This document shows positions 7,586-16,470 of a stretch of 42,461 nt of DNA, one piece after another. The DNA comes from an uncultured Acetatifactor sp. (lineage in GTDB: Bacteria > Bacillota > Clostridia > Lachnospirales > Lachnospiraceae). The stretch is from NCBI GenBank assembly GCA_947588205.1, contig CANPYG010000012.1, positions 1-42,461 of the forward strand. The letters are read 5' to 3'. A model generated the notes under the pieces. It did not search any database. It was not told where the DNA came from and saw only the letters and a list, made by a program, of their open reading frames with translations. A program made the position numbers and the translations under genes. Position 1 is the first letter of the stretch; every line of letters starts with the position of its first letter.

Positions 7586-9327
7586 AAACATTAGGCGCGC
7601 AGATCAAAGAATTCAAAGCGCCCAGCATCATCACGCCGTTAGCCATGATGCTGGAAGTGATCATGGAGATGGTTATCCCTCTTCTGATCGCCTCCATCGT
7701 GGATGACGGCATCAATCAGGGGAATCTTCCCCATGTTTATCTTATGGGTGGACTCATGGTCCTGGCAGCCCTCGTATCCCTGGCGGCAGGGTTCGCGGGC
7801 GGATATTTCGGGGCCAAGGCTTCCACGGGCTTTGCCCATAATCTGAGGGAGGCCATGTTCCAGAACATTCAGAGCTACTCCTTCGCCAATATCGATAAGT
7901 TCAGTACCGCCGGCCTGGTGACCAGGCTCACCACGGACGTGACCAATGTGCAGAACGCATATCAGATGATCCTCAGGATGTGCATCAGGGCGCCCTTTTC
8001 CCTGATCTGCGCCATGGTGCTGGCCTTCGCCATCAACGCCCGGATTTCCAGTATTTTCCTGGTGGCGGTGGTGGTTCTGGGAACGGTGCTGATCCTTATC
8101 GCCTCTACCACCATGAAGACCTTCCGCAATATTTTCAAAAAATATGACGCCTTGAACGCCAGCGTCCAGGAGAACGTGTCCGCCATCCGTGTGGTAAAGG
8201 CTTATGTGCGTGAGGATTATGAGGTGGATAAGTTCAAAACCGCCAGCGAGAATGTTTACAGCCTGTTTGTCCGGGCGGAGAATATCCTGGCCCTGAACAA
8301 TCCCTTTATGCAGATCACCATTTATACCTGTATCTTGCTGATCAGCTACATCGGCGCCAAGTTCATCGTGGTGGGGGATATGACCACCGGTAATCTGATG
8401 AGTCTGCTGACCTATTGTATGAACATTTTAAGCAGCCTGATGATGCTTTCCATGATCTTCGTTATGGTGACCATGAGTATGGCCAGCGCGGAACGTATCT
8501 GCGAGGTCATCAATGAAAAGAGCGACCTTACCAACCCGCCCCAGCCGGATTATGAGATCCCGGACGGCAGCATCCGTTTTGAAAAGGTGTCCTTTAAGTA
8601 TAATCCGGAAAGCGAGGAACCGGTGCTGGCGGACATCAACCTGGATATCCACTCCGGGGAAACCATCGGCATCCTGGGAGGCACCGGCAGCGCCAAGACC
8701 AGCCTTGTGAACCTCATCAGCCGTCTGTACGATGTGACCGAGGGCGCGATCTATGTGGGCGGCAAGGATGTGCGCACCTACGATCTGGAAACCCTGCGCA
8801 ACCAGGTGGCTGTGGTGCTCCAGAAAAACGTGCTTTTCTCGGGAACCATTTATGAGAACCTGCGCTGGGGCGACGTAAACGCCACGGATGAGGAATGTCA
8901 GAGGGCATGCCGCCTTGCCTGCGCGGATGAATTCATTGAGAAGATGCCCGACGGCTACAATACTTATATCGAACAGGGAGGCACCAATGTGTCCGGCGGG
9001 CAGAAGCAGCGTCTCTGTATTGCCAGGGCTTTGCTGAAAAAGCCCAAGATCCTGATCCTGGACGATAGTACCAGCGCCGTGGATACCGCCACGGACGCTA
9101 AGATCCGCAAAGCCTTTGCGGAAGAGATCCCCGGCACCACCAAGCTCATCATTGCCCAGCGTATTTCCAGCATTGAACATGCGGACAGGGTGATCGTCAT
9201 GGAGGACGGACGGATTGACGCCTTTGATACTCCTGAACAGCTGCTTAAGACCAACGAGATCTACAGGGATGTCTATGAGCAGCAGACCTCCGGCGGCGGA
9301 GATTTCGATGAGAAGGGAGGAATGTAA
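7579..9327 (+). CDS. ABC exporter half-transporter with degenerate ATP site
   Basis: This 582-residue protein fuses a six-helix exporter membrane domain (about residues 15-305) to an ATPase domain (330-565), and would sit in the cytoplasmic membrane. Walker A is GGTGSAKT (367-374) and the signature is VSGGQ (471-475). The Walker B run ILILDD ends in Asp496 where an active site has Glu, and the switch histidine is replaced by Gln527. The same pair of changes marks the degenerate subunit of heterodimeric exporters such as TM287/288 and BmrCD. A strong AAAGGAG precedes the ATG, which overlaps marR; the partner gene begins 2 bp after the stop. Exported substrate, probably a drug-like compound, cannot be told from sequence. 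Confidence 0.9.
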   Translation: MLKTLGAQIKEFKAPSIITPLAMMLEVIMEMVIPLLIASIVDDGINQGNLPHVYLMGGLMVLAALVSLAAGFAGGYFGAKASTGFAHNLREAMFQNIQSYSFANIDKFSTAGLVTRLTTDVTNVQNAYQMILRMCIRAPFSLICAMVLAFAINARISSIFLVAVVVLGTVLILIASTTMKTFRNIFKKYDALNASVQENVSAIRVVKAYVREDYEVDKFKTASENVYSLFVRAENILALNNPFMQITIYTCILLISYIGAKFIVVGDMTTGNLMSLLTYCMNILSSLMMLSMIFVMVTMSMASAERICEVINEKSDLTNPPQPDYEIPDGSIRFEKVSFKYNPESEEPVLADINLDIHSGETIGILGGTGSAKTSLVNLISRLYDVTEGAIYVGGKDVRTYDLETLRNQVAVVLQKNVLFSGTIYENLRWGDVNATDEECQRACRLACADEFIEKMPDGYNTYIEQGGTNVSGGQKQRLCIARALLKKPKILILDDSTSAVDTATDAKIRKAFAEEIPGTTKLIIAQRISSIEHADRVIVMEDGRIDAFDTPEQLLKTNEIYRDVYEQQTSGGGDFDEKGGM

Positions 9328-9328
9328 G

Positions 9329-11233
9329 ATGCCAGGACCAGGACCAAGAGGAATGAGAGGTCCCAGACCGAAGCTGGACGATCCGGTAGGGCTGTTAAAA
9401 CGGGTCATGAAATTCGTCCTGAAGGACTATTGGTATTTTGGGATCATCGTGCTGGTGTGTATCGTGGTATCCGTGCTGGCCAACGTGCAGGGAACCATGT
9501 TCACCAGGACACTGATTGATGTTTACATTACGCCCCTGATCGGACAGGAAAATCCTGATTTTTCGGGTCTGGTGGGAGCCATCACCAGGGTGGCTGTCTT
9601 TTACGCCATTGGCATTATAGCGGCTTATACCCAGGCCAGGCTCATGGTGCTGATTACCCAGGGCATGATGCGCAACCTCCGCAACGCCATGTTCATCCAC
9701 ATGGAAAGCCTTCCCATCAGCTATTTTGACACCCATTCCCACGGGGATATCATGTCCCTTTATACCAACGATATCGACACCATGCGGCAGATGGTCAGCC
9801 AGTCCATCCCCCAGCTGATCAACAGTGCCATCACCATTGTCAGCGTGTTCATCAGCATGGTGATTTTAAGTATCCCCTTGACGGTGATCACTTTGGTCAT
9901 GGTGGCGGTGATCCTGTTCGTCAGCACCAAGGTGGCAAGCCTCTCCGGAAGCAATTTCGTGGGGCAGCAGAGAGCCTTGGGCAATTTAAACGGCTATATC
10001 GAGGAAATGATGGACGGTCAGAAGGTGGTAAAGGTTTTCTGCCGGGAAGAAGCCACCATGGAGGAGTTCAAGCGCAGGAACGATGAACTGTTCAACAACG
10101 CCAACCTTGCCAACCGCTACGCCAACGTGCTGGGTCCCATCAATAACAACCTGGGTCATTTGAGTTATGTGATCTGCGCCGTGGTAGGCGGTATGTTAGC
10201 CATCAACGGCTGGACCGGACTGACCCTGGGAGACCTGGCCAGCTTCTTAACCTTCAACAGAAGCTTCAACATGCCCATCAACCAGGTGAGCACCCAGTTC
10301 AACAGCATCATTATGGCTCTGGCAGGTGCGGACAGGATCTTCAAGCTCCTGGATGAAAAGCCGGAGACGGATGAAGGCTATGTAACCCTGGTGCATGCCC
10401 AGAAGGTGGACGGACAGATCGTGGAATCCGAGCGCAGGACCGGCATATGGGCCTGGAAGCATCCCCACAAGGCGGAGGGCACCGTCACTTATACGGAGCT
10501 CACCGGGGATGTGGTGTTCAACGATGTGGATTTCGGTTATGTGCCGGAAAAAATCGTGCTGCATAACATTAAGCTTTACGCCACGCCGGGACAGAAGATC
10601 GCCTTTGTGGGCTCCACCGGCGCCGGCAAGACCACCATCACCAACCTGATCAACCGCTTCTACGATATTCAGGACGGCAAGATCCGCTATGACGGCATCA
10701 ATATCAATAAGATCAAGAAGGCAGATTTGCGCCGCTCCCTTGGCATCGTGCTCCAGGATACACACCTGTTCACCGGAACTGTCATGGAAAATATCCGTTA
10801 CGGCAAGCTGGACGCCACGGAAGGGGAAGTGTATGCCGCGGCCAAGCTGGCCAACGCCCACAGCTTCATCAGCCGTCTGCCCCAGGGCTACCACACCATG
10901 CTTACCGGCGACGGCAGCAACTTGAGCCAAGGCCAGAGACAGCTCCTTGCCATTGCCCGGGCGGCCATCGCGGATCCCCCGGTGCTGATCCTGGATGAGG
11001 CTACTTCCTCCATCGATACCAGGACCGAGCGCATCGTGCAGGACGGCATGGATAAGCTGATGAAGGGCAGGACCACCTTTGTCATCGCCCACAGACTTTC
11101 CACCGTCCGCAACAGCGACTGCATCATGGTCTTAGAGCAGGGCCGCATCATCGAGCGCGGCACCCATGACGAACTCATCGAGCAGAAGGGCAAGTATTAC
11201 CAGCTTTATACCGGCGGGGCTGTGGAGCAGTAG
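9329..11233 (+). CDS. ABC exporter half-transporter with canonical ATP site
   Basis: The start is placed at ATG 9329, eight nt after GGGAGG, giving 634 residues; an upstream start would run far into the preceding gene. A Gly/Pro/Arg-rich N-terminal tail (1-15) precedes six membrane helices (about 30-340) and the ATPase domain. Walker A GSTGAGKT (428-435), signature LSQGQ (532-536), Walker B LILDE with catalytic Glu557, and switch His588 are all intact. About 40 extra residues (roughly 365-405, Lys/His/Trp-rich) separate the membrane domain from the first ATPase strand. With the upstream gene it should form a heterodimer with one working and one degenerate site, regulated by the MarR protein. 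Confidence 0.92.
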   Translation: MPGPGPRGMRGPRPKLDDPVGLLKRVMKFVLKDYWYFGIIVLVCIVVSVLANVQGTMFTRTLIDVYITPLIGQENPDFSGLVGAITRVAVFYAIGIIAAYTQARLMVLITQGMMRNLRNAMFIHMESLPISYFDTHSHGDIMSLYTNDIDTMRQMVSQSIPQLINSAITIVSVFISMVILSIPLTVITLVMVAVILFVSTKVASLSGSNFVGQQRALGNLNGYIEEMMDGQKVVKVFCREEATMEEFKRRNDELFNNANLANRYANVLGPINNNLGHLSYVICAVVGGMLAINGWTGLTLGDLASFLTFNRSFNMPINQVSTQFNSIIMALAGADRIFKLLDEKPETDEGYVTLVHAQKVDGQIVESERRTGIWAWKHPHKAEGTVTYTELTGDVVFNDVDFGYVPEKIVLHNIKLYATPGQKIAFVGSTGAGKTTITNLINRFYDIQDGKIRYDGININKIKKADLRRSLGIVLQDTHLFTGTVMENIRYGKLDATEGEVYAAAKLANAHSFISRLPQGYHTMLTGDGSNLSQGQRQLLAIARAAIADPPVLILDEATSSIDTRTERIVQDGMDKLMKGRTTFVIAHRLSTVRNSDCIMVLEQGRIIERGTHDELIEQKGKYYQLYTGGAVEQ

Positions 11234-11457
11234 AAAGTCAGGAAAGCTGTGGAACAGGTTGAACAGCGTCATGAAAACATAAGATAAGGCGATCCTTATC
11301 GAAAAAGGATCCACGGGACAGCTGCTGGACGGCAGTTTTGCCCCGTGGATTCTTACGTATCGGTATATTTTCGATTTGCCAAATGTTCCACAAAACAATA
11401 GAAACTCGTCGTTAACGTGTCAATTTTAGAAAAAAATGAAAAATTTGCAACGTTAAC

Positions 11458-11486
11458 TTGCAATTTACGGATCATTCCAGTATAAT
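11458..11486 (+). promoter_or_regulatory. Predicted promoter of the AAA ATPase gene with repeated motif
   Basis: TTGCAA (11458-11463), a 17-bp spacer and TATAAT (11481-11486) lie 32 bp before the gene. The motif CGTTAAC-x-TG-(x)-CAATTT occurs twice in direct orientation (11410-11428 and 11451-11467), the second copy covering the -35 box, so it may be a repressor site. Confidence 0.65.
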
Positions 11487-11518
11487 AAAGCTATTCTGAG
11501 AAGAAGGGGATTTATAGG

Positions 11519-12748
11519 ATGAAGCTGTATCCCAGAGAGAATTATTTAAAAAAAATACGTGGCTTTTATCATGCGGAGGATCTTATTAAGGTAATCACAG
11601 GTGTCAGACGCTGCGGGAAATCCAGCCTCATGCAGACAATCGCGGATGAGCTTAAGGGAAATGGGATTGCTGATGAAAATATACTCTATTTTGATTTGGA
11701 TCTGCGCAGCTATAAAAATATAAAGAATGCCGAGCAACTGGAATCTCTGATAGAAGAAAAAGGGACGGCTGAAGGCAAAAAATATTTGTTTATCGATGAA
11801 ATCCAGAATGTTTCAGGGTTTGAAAAAGTCCTGAATGGATTTCGCGGCGAGGGTGAATGGTCTATTTTTATAACAGGCTCAAATTCTTATTTACTGAGCG
11901 GCGAGCTGGTTACAAAGCTGACGGGAAGATACCTGGAATTTGAATTATTCCCTTTGACGTTTGAAGAATATGAGGATATGAAGTCTTTTTATGGGAAAAA
12001 AATAGATCCGTACCTGCTAAATGAAATGAACAATTATATTTTGGAGGGCGGCTTCCCGCGTACCATACAATTAGAAGATATGGCAGACAAGAGAACCTAT
12101 GTCCAGGGGGTAGTCCGGGAAATCTTTGAGAAAGATATCCGATACAGAGTCAAGATCAGGGAAAAGGAAACCTTTGAAGCCGTCAGAACCTATATTATAA
12201 ATAATTTTGGCTCCACGACAAGTTTAAACAGCCTTTGCAGTTCTCTCCATAAAAATGGACTTCCCATCAGCAGGGCTACGGTGACAAGATATCTGAAAGC
12301 TTTGACAGATGCAAAAATACTATATGAATGTTCCCGCTTTGACATGAAATCCAAAAGATCTTTAAGCGGGGAAAAGAAATATTACCTGGCCGACCTGAGC
12401 TTTTATTTTGCACAAAATACGGATAACCGGATCAATTATGGACCGGTTCTGGAAAATATGCTGTATATTTATTCCAGGTCAAAAGATTATTCAGTAAGTG
12501 TAGGAAGAATCGGCAAATTGGAATGCGATTTTATCCTCAGGGACAATGAAATGCAGTATGCCTATGTCCAGGTGGCATATACCATTGCATTATCGAAAGA
12601 GACGGAAGACAGGGAATACAGAGTACTGGAATCCATTAAGGATAACTTCCCCAAATACGTTGCAACGACAGATCCCCTTCTGCAGAAAAGAAATGGGATT
12701 AAGAATATTAATCTGGTCGATTTCATGAAAAACGGGCAGAGGTTTTAA
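11519..12748 (+). CDS. AAA_14/DUF4143-type ATPase
   Basis: This 409-residue protein has an N-terminal P-loop ATPase with Walker A GVRRCGKS (28-35), Walker B YLFIDEI (89-95) and a sensor run FITGSNSYLL. After this comes a winged-helix part (about 215-275) and a C-terminal nuclease-like domain of the DUF4143 type (VGRIGKLECDFIL, then YVQVAYTIA). These ATPases are common and scattered in gut Firmicutes and archaea and their role is not established; the C-terminal domain resembles PD-(D/E)XK folds. The gene stands alone, is AT-richer than the ABC genes beside it, and has AGAAGGGG about 9 nt before ATG. Family is clear, function is unknown, and base use suggests transfer. Confidence 0.85.
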   Translation: MKLYPRENYLKKIRGFYHAEDLIKVITGVRRCGKSSLMQTIADELKGNGIADENILYFDLDLRSYKNIKNAEQLESLIEEKGTAEGKKYLFIDEIQNVSGFEKVLNGFRGEGEWSIFITGSNSYLLSGELVTKLTGRYLEFELFPLTFEEYEDMKSFYGKKIDPYLLNEMNNYILEGGFPRTIQLEDMADKRTYVQGVVREIFEKDIRYRVKIREKETFEAVRTYIINNFGSTTSLNSLCSSLHKNGLPISRATVTRYLKALTDAKILYECSRFDMKSKRSLSGEKKYYLADLSFYFAQNTDNRINYGPVLENMLYIYSRSKDYSVSVGRIGKLECDFILRDNEMQYAYVQVAYTIALSKETEDREYRVLESIKDNFPKYVATTDPLLQKRNGIKNINLVDFMKNGQRF

Positions 12749-12808
12749 AAAATGAATTCAATACTGCTTTTAAGTATTCCCGGCTTTTAGGAGTAGGATA
12801 GGAAGAAT

Positions 12809-13375
12809 ATGAGAAAAATAGTTTTAATTATGTTCATTTTTGCTCTGTTATTTTCCATGGCGGCATGCGGAAAAGATGGGGCAAGCTCAGAAGCTGGTTC
12901 GCAAACAGATTTTGGGCGTGAAATAGAAATTATGTCGATGAATCCAGCAGATCCGGAAAAAGATTCGGTAAAGAAAGATCAAATGAAGGAAAATCAAATG
13001 GAGGAAAATCAAATGGAAGAGTACCGTTTGAAAATGATGATAGGGAACACGGAAGTTCAAGTGGAATGGGAGGAGAATGAGTCTGTCAAGGCCTTGGCAG
13101 AGCTTGTGGAAGAGGAGCCTCTTACCATTTCTATGTCCATGTATGGAGGCTTCGAGCAAGTGGGCTCCCTTGGAAAGAGTTTGCCCAGGAACGATGAACA
13201 GACCGCGACCCAGGCCTGCGATATCGTGCTGTATTCCGGCGACCAGATCGTCGTGTTTTACGGTTCCAATTCCTGGGCGTATACAAGGCTCGGCCATATT
13301 ACTGACAAAACTGTGGCAGAAATGACAGAGCTTCTCGGAAACGGCGACGTTACCATTACTTTGTCAGCAGAATAA
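12809..13375 (+). CDS. Lipoprotein with cyclophilin-like domain
   Basis: The 188-residue protein starts with a lipoprotein signal (FALLFSMAAC, lipidated Cys20), so it should sit on the outer face of the membrane. A charged linker contains three 15-bp units (12978-13022) that encode the pattern NQMEE. From about residue 73 the sequence (LKMMIGNTEVQVEWEEN, then SMSMYGGFEQVGSLG and IVLYSGDQIVVFYGSNSW) matches the cyclophilin-like fold found in many Firmicute lipoproteins and flavoprotein partners. Peptidyl-prolyl isomerase activity is not implied by this fold. It is 61 bp downstream of the AAA ATPase and may be read with it. Confidence 0.8.
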   Translation: MRKIVLIMFIFALLFSMAACGKDGASSEAGSQTDFGREIEIMSMNPADPEKDSVKKDQMKENQMEENQMEEYRLKMMIGNTEVQVEWEENESVKALAELVEEEPLTISMSMYGGFEQVGSLGKSLPRNDEQTATQACDIVLYSGDQIVVFYGSNSWAYTRLGHITDKTVAEMTELLGNGDVTITLSAE

Positions 13376-13403
13376 GAAGATCAGAGATGCTGCCCAGGCT
13401 GAC

Positions 13404-13432
13404 AGGCAGGACCAAACGTCCTGCCTTTGCCT
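13404..13432. terminator. Terminator hairpin between convergent genes
   Basis: AGGCAGGAC (13404-13412) and GTCCTGCCT (13418-13426) form a 9-bp stem with loop CAAAC, followed by TTGCCTTG. It sits between the lipoprotein gene and the convergent two-TM gene. The T-rich tail is short. Confidence 0.6.
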
Positions 13433-13461
13433 TGCGCGCCCGGCGGCATGCCTCTTTTCCG

Positions 13462-14562
13462 TCAGATATTGTTGTAGGGATCGTTTTGGGCCTGCTGCTC
13501 CATGTACGGATTGTACTTTAAGTCCAAGAAAGCCTTCTTGTCCTTTTGCTTAAACAAACGGTCCAGGTCATCCTTGTAGCCGATCACCACATAAGGGAAG
13601 GTTTCAGCGAAAGTCTTTAAATGATCCTGTACTTGGCTCTCGCCGTCCATGGGAATCTGGTATTTGGTGCCATCCGCAAAGCCCACTACCAGGTAATAGG
13701 AATGCCCTGTAGTGATGAAGCCCCTCTTATGGGTAACGGTGTAGGCGTAAGCCCAGGCAAGCTTGGAGGTTTCGCCAAAGATGGTTTTCGCTCCGATCTG
13801 GGCGGTGAAGAACTGGGAATTGTATTTCAGGCCGTTCACATATTCGTTGCTGGACAGGAAGGTCTCCACCCGCTGGCGGGTCAGTTCCGGATTGGGGCTG
13901 GCGGCGATGTATTTTGTAATGCTCTTTTGATAGCGGCCGGTCAGCGCCTTGACCAGGATGAAAATAATGACGAAAATACAGATTGCCGCCACGATTGCGA
14001 AGACCCCAAGACCGGAGACCATATTGCTGCCAACCTTGCCCACCTCCAGGTAATAGGGCAGGAACTGGGCTTTTTCTTCCGCTGTCATGCTGTCGTAGTC
14101 CACGGCATCATGATAATAGTTGAGGCTGTCCTGCGGCATGGCGTGGATGGTGCCGGAAATCTCAAACTGAGCGGCTATCACGTCCTCTTCTGAGGCGATT
14201 TCGTTGAAATAATTCGTGCAGACGCGGTCCAGGGCCTCAATCTGTTTATATTCGCTCTGAGTTACCCTGACCCGCATACCCATGAAATGGTAGTCCCCGG
14301 CATCGATGACGTATTCCATGGCGACTCTGTCCACCCCTTCGGTCTCTTCGCAGTATGCGCCATAGTTAAAGGTCAGGGTTCCTTTTACATAGAGACCATC
14401 CAGGTCCTCTGTATCGTAGTCGATTTCCCACAGATCTTTGGCACCTTTGGTCATGGACTGGATGGACGGCCACATTGCCACCATCATGCCGATGAAGACG
14501 GCGGCCGCGATGATGATCCCCAACAGGGAGCTTTTCAGGCTTTTTCTTTTTAGTTCGTTCAT
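13462..14562 (-). CDS. Two-TM membrane protein, DUF6709-like
   Basis: This 366-residue protein has a short basic cytoplasmic start, a membrane segment at about 13-31, an extracellular domain of about 150 residues, a second segment at about 184-205 and a cytoplasmic C-terminal domain of 160 residues with a pattern (ASPNPELTRQRVETFLSS, then TSKLAWAYAYTVTHKRG) that recurs in unnamed Lachnospiraceae proteins. The link to DUF6709 is from memory and only moderately sure; no enzymatic motif is visible. It begins with AGGAGGAG seven nt before ATG and has a good promoter with a dyad at the start site. A relic of a second copy of its first 25 codons and its upstream region lies at 18357-18541. Confidence 0.6.
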   Translation of the reverse strand: MNELKRKSLKSSLLGIIIAAAVFIGMMVAMWPSIQSMTKGAKDLWEIDYDTEDLDGLYVKGTLTFNYGAYCEETEGVDRVAMEYVIDAGDYHFMGMRVRVTQSEYKQIEALDRVCTNYFNEIASEEDVIAAQFEISGTIHAMPQDSLNYYHDAVDYDSMTAEEKAQFLPYYLEVGKVGSNMVSGLGVFAIVAAICIFVIIFILVKALTGRYQKSITKYIAASPNPELTRQRVETFLSSNEYVNGLKYNSQFFTAQIGAKTIFGETSKLAWAYAYTVTHKRGFITTGHSYYLVVGFADGTKYQIPMDGESQVQDHLKTFAETFPYVVIGYKDDLDRLFKQKDKKAFLDLKYNPYMEQQAQNDPYNNI

Positions 14563-14590
14563 GTTGTTTCTCCTCCTCTGAAAATGTAAG

Positions 14591-14661
14591 AATACTGTGG
14601 TGTGTTTGCTACAGATTTCACATCACAGTATTTATTATACTATTTTTTGGAAAGAGTTCAA
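14591..14661 (-). promoter_or_regulatory. Promoter of the two-TM gene with a 14-bp dyad at the start site
   Basis: On the minus strand the -35 TTGAAC (14656-14661), a 16-bp spacer and TATAAT (14634-14639) are followed two bases later by a dyad with arms 14591-14604 and 14619-14632 around the loop TTTGCTACAGATTT as read on the + strand. The dyad covers the predicted transcription start, which suits a repressor site; it could also fold in the 5' end of the message. A sister dyad at 18464-18501 has the same 14-nt loop with changed but still pairing arms. Confidence 0.7.
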
Positions 14662-14662
14662 T

Positions 14663-15313
14663 TCCCAATTTGCGGCAACATCGGCTCACGGATACCTGGT
14701 CGTGCGCGCCGTCGGTACTTCCGGCACTTCTGTCCGGTGAAGCTGGAGTCGGTCCGCAGGTGCCTGCGCGCCGGCAGGCAGATTCTGGAGTTTATTGCAT
14801 ACTTTTACGGGAGGGGAAGTGGTTGGGGTAGGAAAAGGAGCTGACATTGTGGCAGGAAAAAGATCAGACTGTAAGCGTTAAGAGATCTGAAAGAAAGAAG
14901 CGGAAAAAGCAATCCGTCAAATTGCACAACCCAAGATATGGTAGAGAAACTTATCCTATGCATTCATTTTTCCTATATCTTGTATTTTTAACCCTTCCAT
15001 GTTGAAATCCCGGTGTCGGCAGTTCCATATTTTTTGTGAAAAAACACGGAAAAAATTTTGCCCGAAATGCTTGAACCGTCTGATTTCCTGTGTTATAAGT
15101 AGAGTGTGTTTTCCGGAAACATATCGAGCGCTATCTGAATCCCGACAGGGATTCTCTGCCGCACTTTTCCCTGACTTTTTTGGGCTTTTGTTCCTTTAGA
15201 CTTTATTGTCGATCATCAGGGAAGTTCCTATTCTGCGGCGTATCCACATGATGATTGAAAATTGCTGCTTACAGAATGAAAGCGGCCGCCTGCAAATGCT
15301 GAGGAGGAATTAT
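14663..15313. other. Long spacer without a recognised gene
   Basis: About 650 bp. The first part (14690-14790) is GC-rich and has a perfect dyad TGCCTGC/GCAGGCA at 14761-14767 and 14774-14780, but its six frames give nothing recognisable. From 14934 to 14994 an imperfect hairpin (CAAGATATGG and CCTATATCTTG) is followed by TATTTTT and could end a transcript. A promoter for the downstream nuclease gene is at 15071-15099. Nothing else is supported. Confidence 0.5.
15071..15099 (+). promoter_or_regulatory. Predicted promoter of the Rpn-like gene
   Basis: TTGAAC (15071-15076), a 17-bp spacer and TATAAG (15094-15099) with an extended TGT just upstream. It implies a leader of about 205 nt before the ATG at 15314. 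Confidence 0.55.
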
Positions 15314-16243
15314 ATGTTAGAAAACTCTTTTTCTTCGGGTTCTTTTCTACAGAAGGCTACGGGAAAACTGACCTACCGGCTTACCAATGATTATCTTTTC
15401 CGGGCTGTTCTGCAGAATTCCAATACTGCGCTCAAGGGTCTTCTTTGCGCGCTTTTGCATCTGGCACCGGAATCCGTCACTTCTGCCCAGATCACCAACC
15501 CCATCATACTGGGCCAATCCATAGACAATAAGAATTTTTATCTGGATGTGCGGGTTACTTTGAATCACGACACAGATATTCTCATTGAAATGCAGATATT
15601 GAATAAAGGTAACTGGCCGGAACGTTCTTTGGAATATCTCTGCCGTTCCTTTGACAATCTCTCTAAGGGACAGGATTATGCGCAGGTCCGTCCGGTCATC
15701 CAGATCAGCATTCTGGATTTTACTCTTTTTCCGGACAATCCGGAATTTTATGCGACCTATATGTTTATGAATCGAAAAAATCATAAAATTTATACTGACA
15801 AAGTACGCCTTTCTGTGTTAGACTTAAAGCAAATAGAAATGGCGACTGATGAGGATATCTCCTATCAAATTCACTACTGGGCAAAGTTATTCAAGGCCGC
15901 CACATGGGAGGAGATCAAAATGTTGGTAAAAGAGAACGAAGCTTTAGAACAGGCAGCGGAAACGGCATATGTGCTGAGCGCGGATGAGCAGATCCGCCTG
16001 CAGTGCGAAGCGAGGGAAGAATATTTCCGGGAACAGCGCTATGTACAAAGACGCCTGGAACATTTGGAGGATGTAGAAAAGGAGCTTCAGCAGAAAGAAG
16101 AGAGCCTGCGGCAGACAAATGAAAAGTTGCAGCAACAGGGCGAAAAGTTACAGCAACAGGGCGAAGAATTACAGAAAAAAGATAAGCAGATACAAGAACT
16201 CTTTCAAGAAATCGAATTGCTCAAATCACAGTTGAAGGAGTAA
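15314..16243 (+). CDS. Rpn/PD-(D/E)XK nuclease family protein with coiled-coil tail
   Basis: The start is set at ATG 15314 because AGGAGG lies 7 nt upstream; it gives 309 residues. The N-terminal 230 residues match the recombination-promoting nuclease (Rpn, 'PDDEXK transposase') family: a TNDYLFRAVL start, then the catalytic pattern with Asp78 (YLDVRV) and Glu92-x-Gln94 (LIEMQI), then ARS-type repeats of helices (RSLEYLCRSF). Family members cut DNA and promote recA-independent recombination; mobility of the gene itself is not shown. The C-terminal 70 residues are a coiled coil with two 21-bp repeats (16121-16162) giving LQQQGEK and LQQQGEE. It stands alone. Confidence 0.85.
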   Translation: MLENSFSSGSFLQKATGKLTYRLTNDYLFRAVLQNSNTALKGLLCALLHLAPESVTSAQITNPIILGQSIDNKNFYLDVRVTLNHDTDILIEMQILNKGNWPERSLEYLCRSFDNLSKGQDYAQVRPVIQISILDFTLFPDNPEFYATYMFMNRKNHKIYTDKVRLSVLDLKQIEMATDEDISYQIHYWAKLFKAATWEEIKMLVKENEALEQAAETAYVLSADEQIRLQCEAREEYFREQRYVQRRLEHLEDVEKELQQKEESLRQTNEKLQQQGEKLQQQGEELQKKDKQIQELFQEIELLKSQLKE

Positions 16244-16322
16244 ATCTCTCATGGAACGAATTCCCAGGGGATTTAGGGGCAATAGAAAGGCAGGGGCGTT
16301 TTTCCGGCTTTCCTGTTGGTCT

Positions 16323-16374
16323 TCCTATTATTCATTTAGAGGGAAAAGTCCTATTATTCATTTAGAGGGAAAAG
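16323..16374 (+). repeat. Exact 26-bp tandem duplication
   Basis: The unit beginning TCCTATTATTCATTTAGAGG is present twice without a gap (16323-16348 and 16349-16374), immediately upstream of the promoter of the DUF6020-like gene. Confidence 0.95.
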
Positions 16375-16378
16375 TTTG

Positions 16379-16407
16379 TTGAAAAATTTTGTAATATGAT
16401 ATATACT
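16379..16407 (+). promoter_or_regulatory. Predicted promoter of the DUF6020-like gene
   Basis: TTGAAA (16379-16384), a 17-bp spacer and TATACT (16402-16407) lie 64 bp before the chosen ATG. Confidence 0.6.
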
Positions 16408-16470
16408 AAATTTGTTTTATAAAATTTTTTGTCGGAAATTATGAAAAGGGGAGAAAACAGGAGGCAGTCC

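Noticed and set aside
8428..9408. A 326-codon frame antisense to the first ABC gene (similar long antisense frames at 1577-2404, 10247-11092 and 38000-38887)
   Set aside because: They are complementary shadows of well-conserved coding sequence, with no ribosome binding sites or family motifs.
11283..11400. Frame reading DKAILIEKGSTGQLLDG and a 9-bp dyad ATCCACGGG/CCCGTGGAT downstream of the ABC genes
   Set aside because: A stop codon directly precedes the frame and no family was recognised; the dyad is not followed by a T tract. I could not call a gene or a terminator.
14602..14844. An 80-codon frame in the long spacer after the two-TM gene
   Set aside because: It starts inside the promoter/dyad region of the minus-strand gene, is Arg-rich and resembles nothing known.
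15314..16243. Rpn-like gene considered as an insertion sequence
   Set aside because: No terminal inverted repeats or target duplications were seen around it; the family name 'transposase' does not prove mobility.
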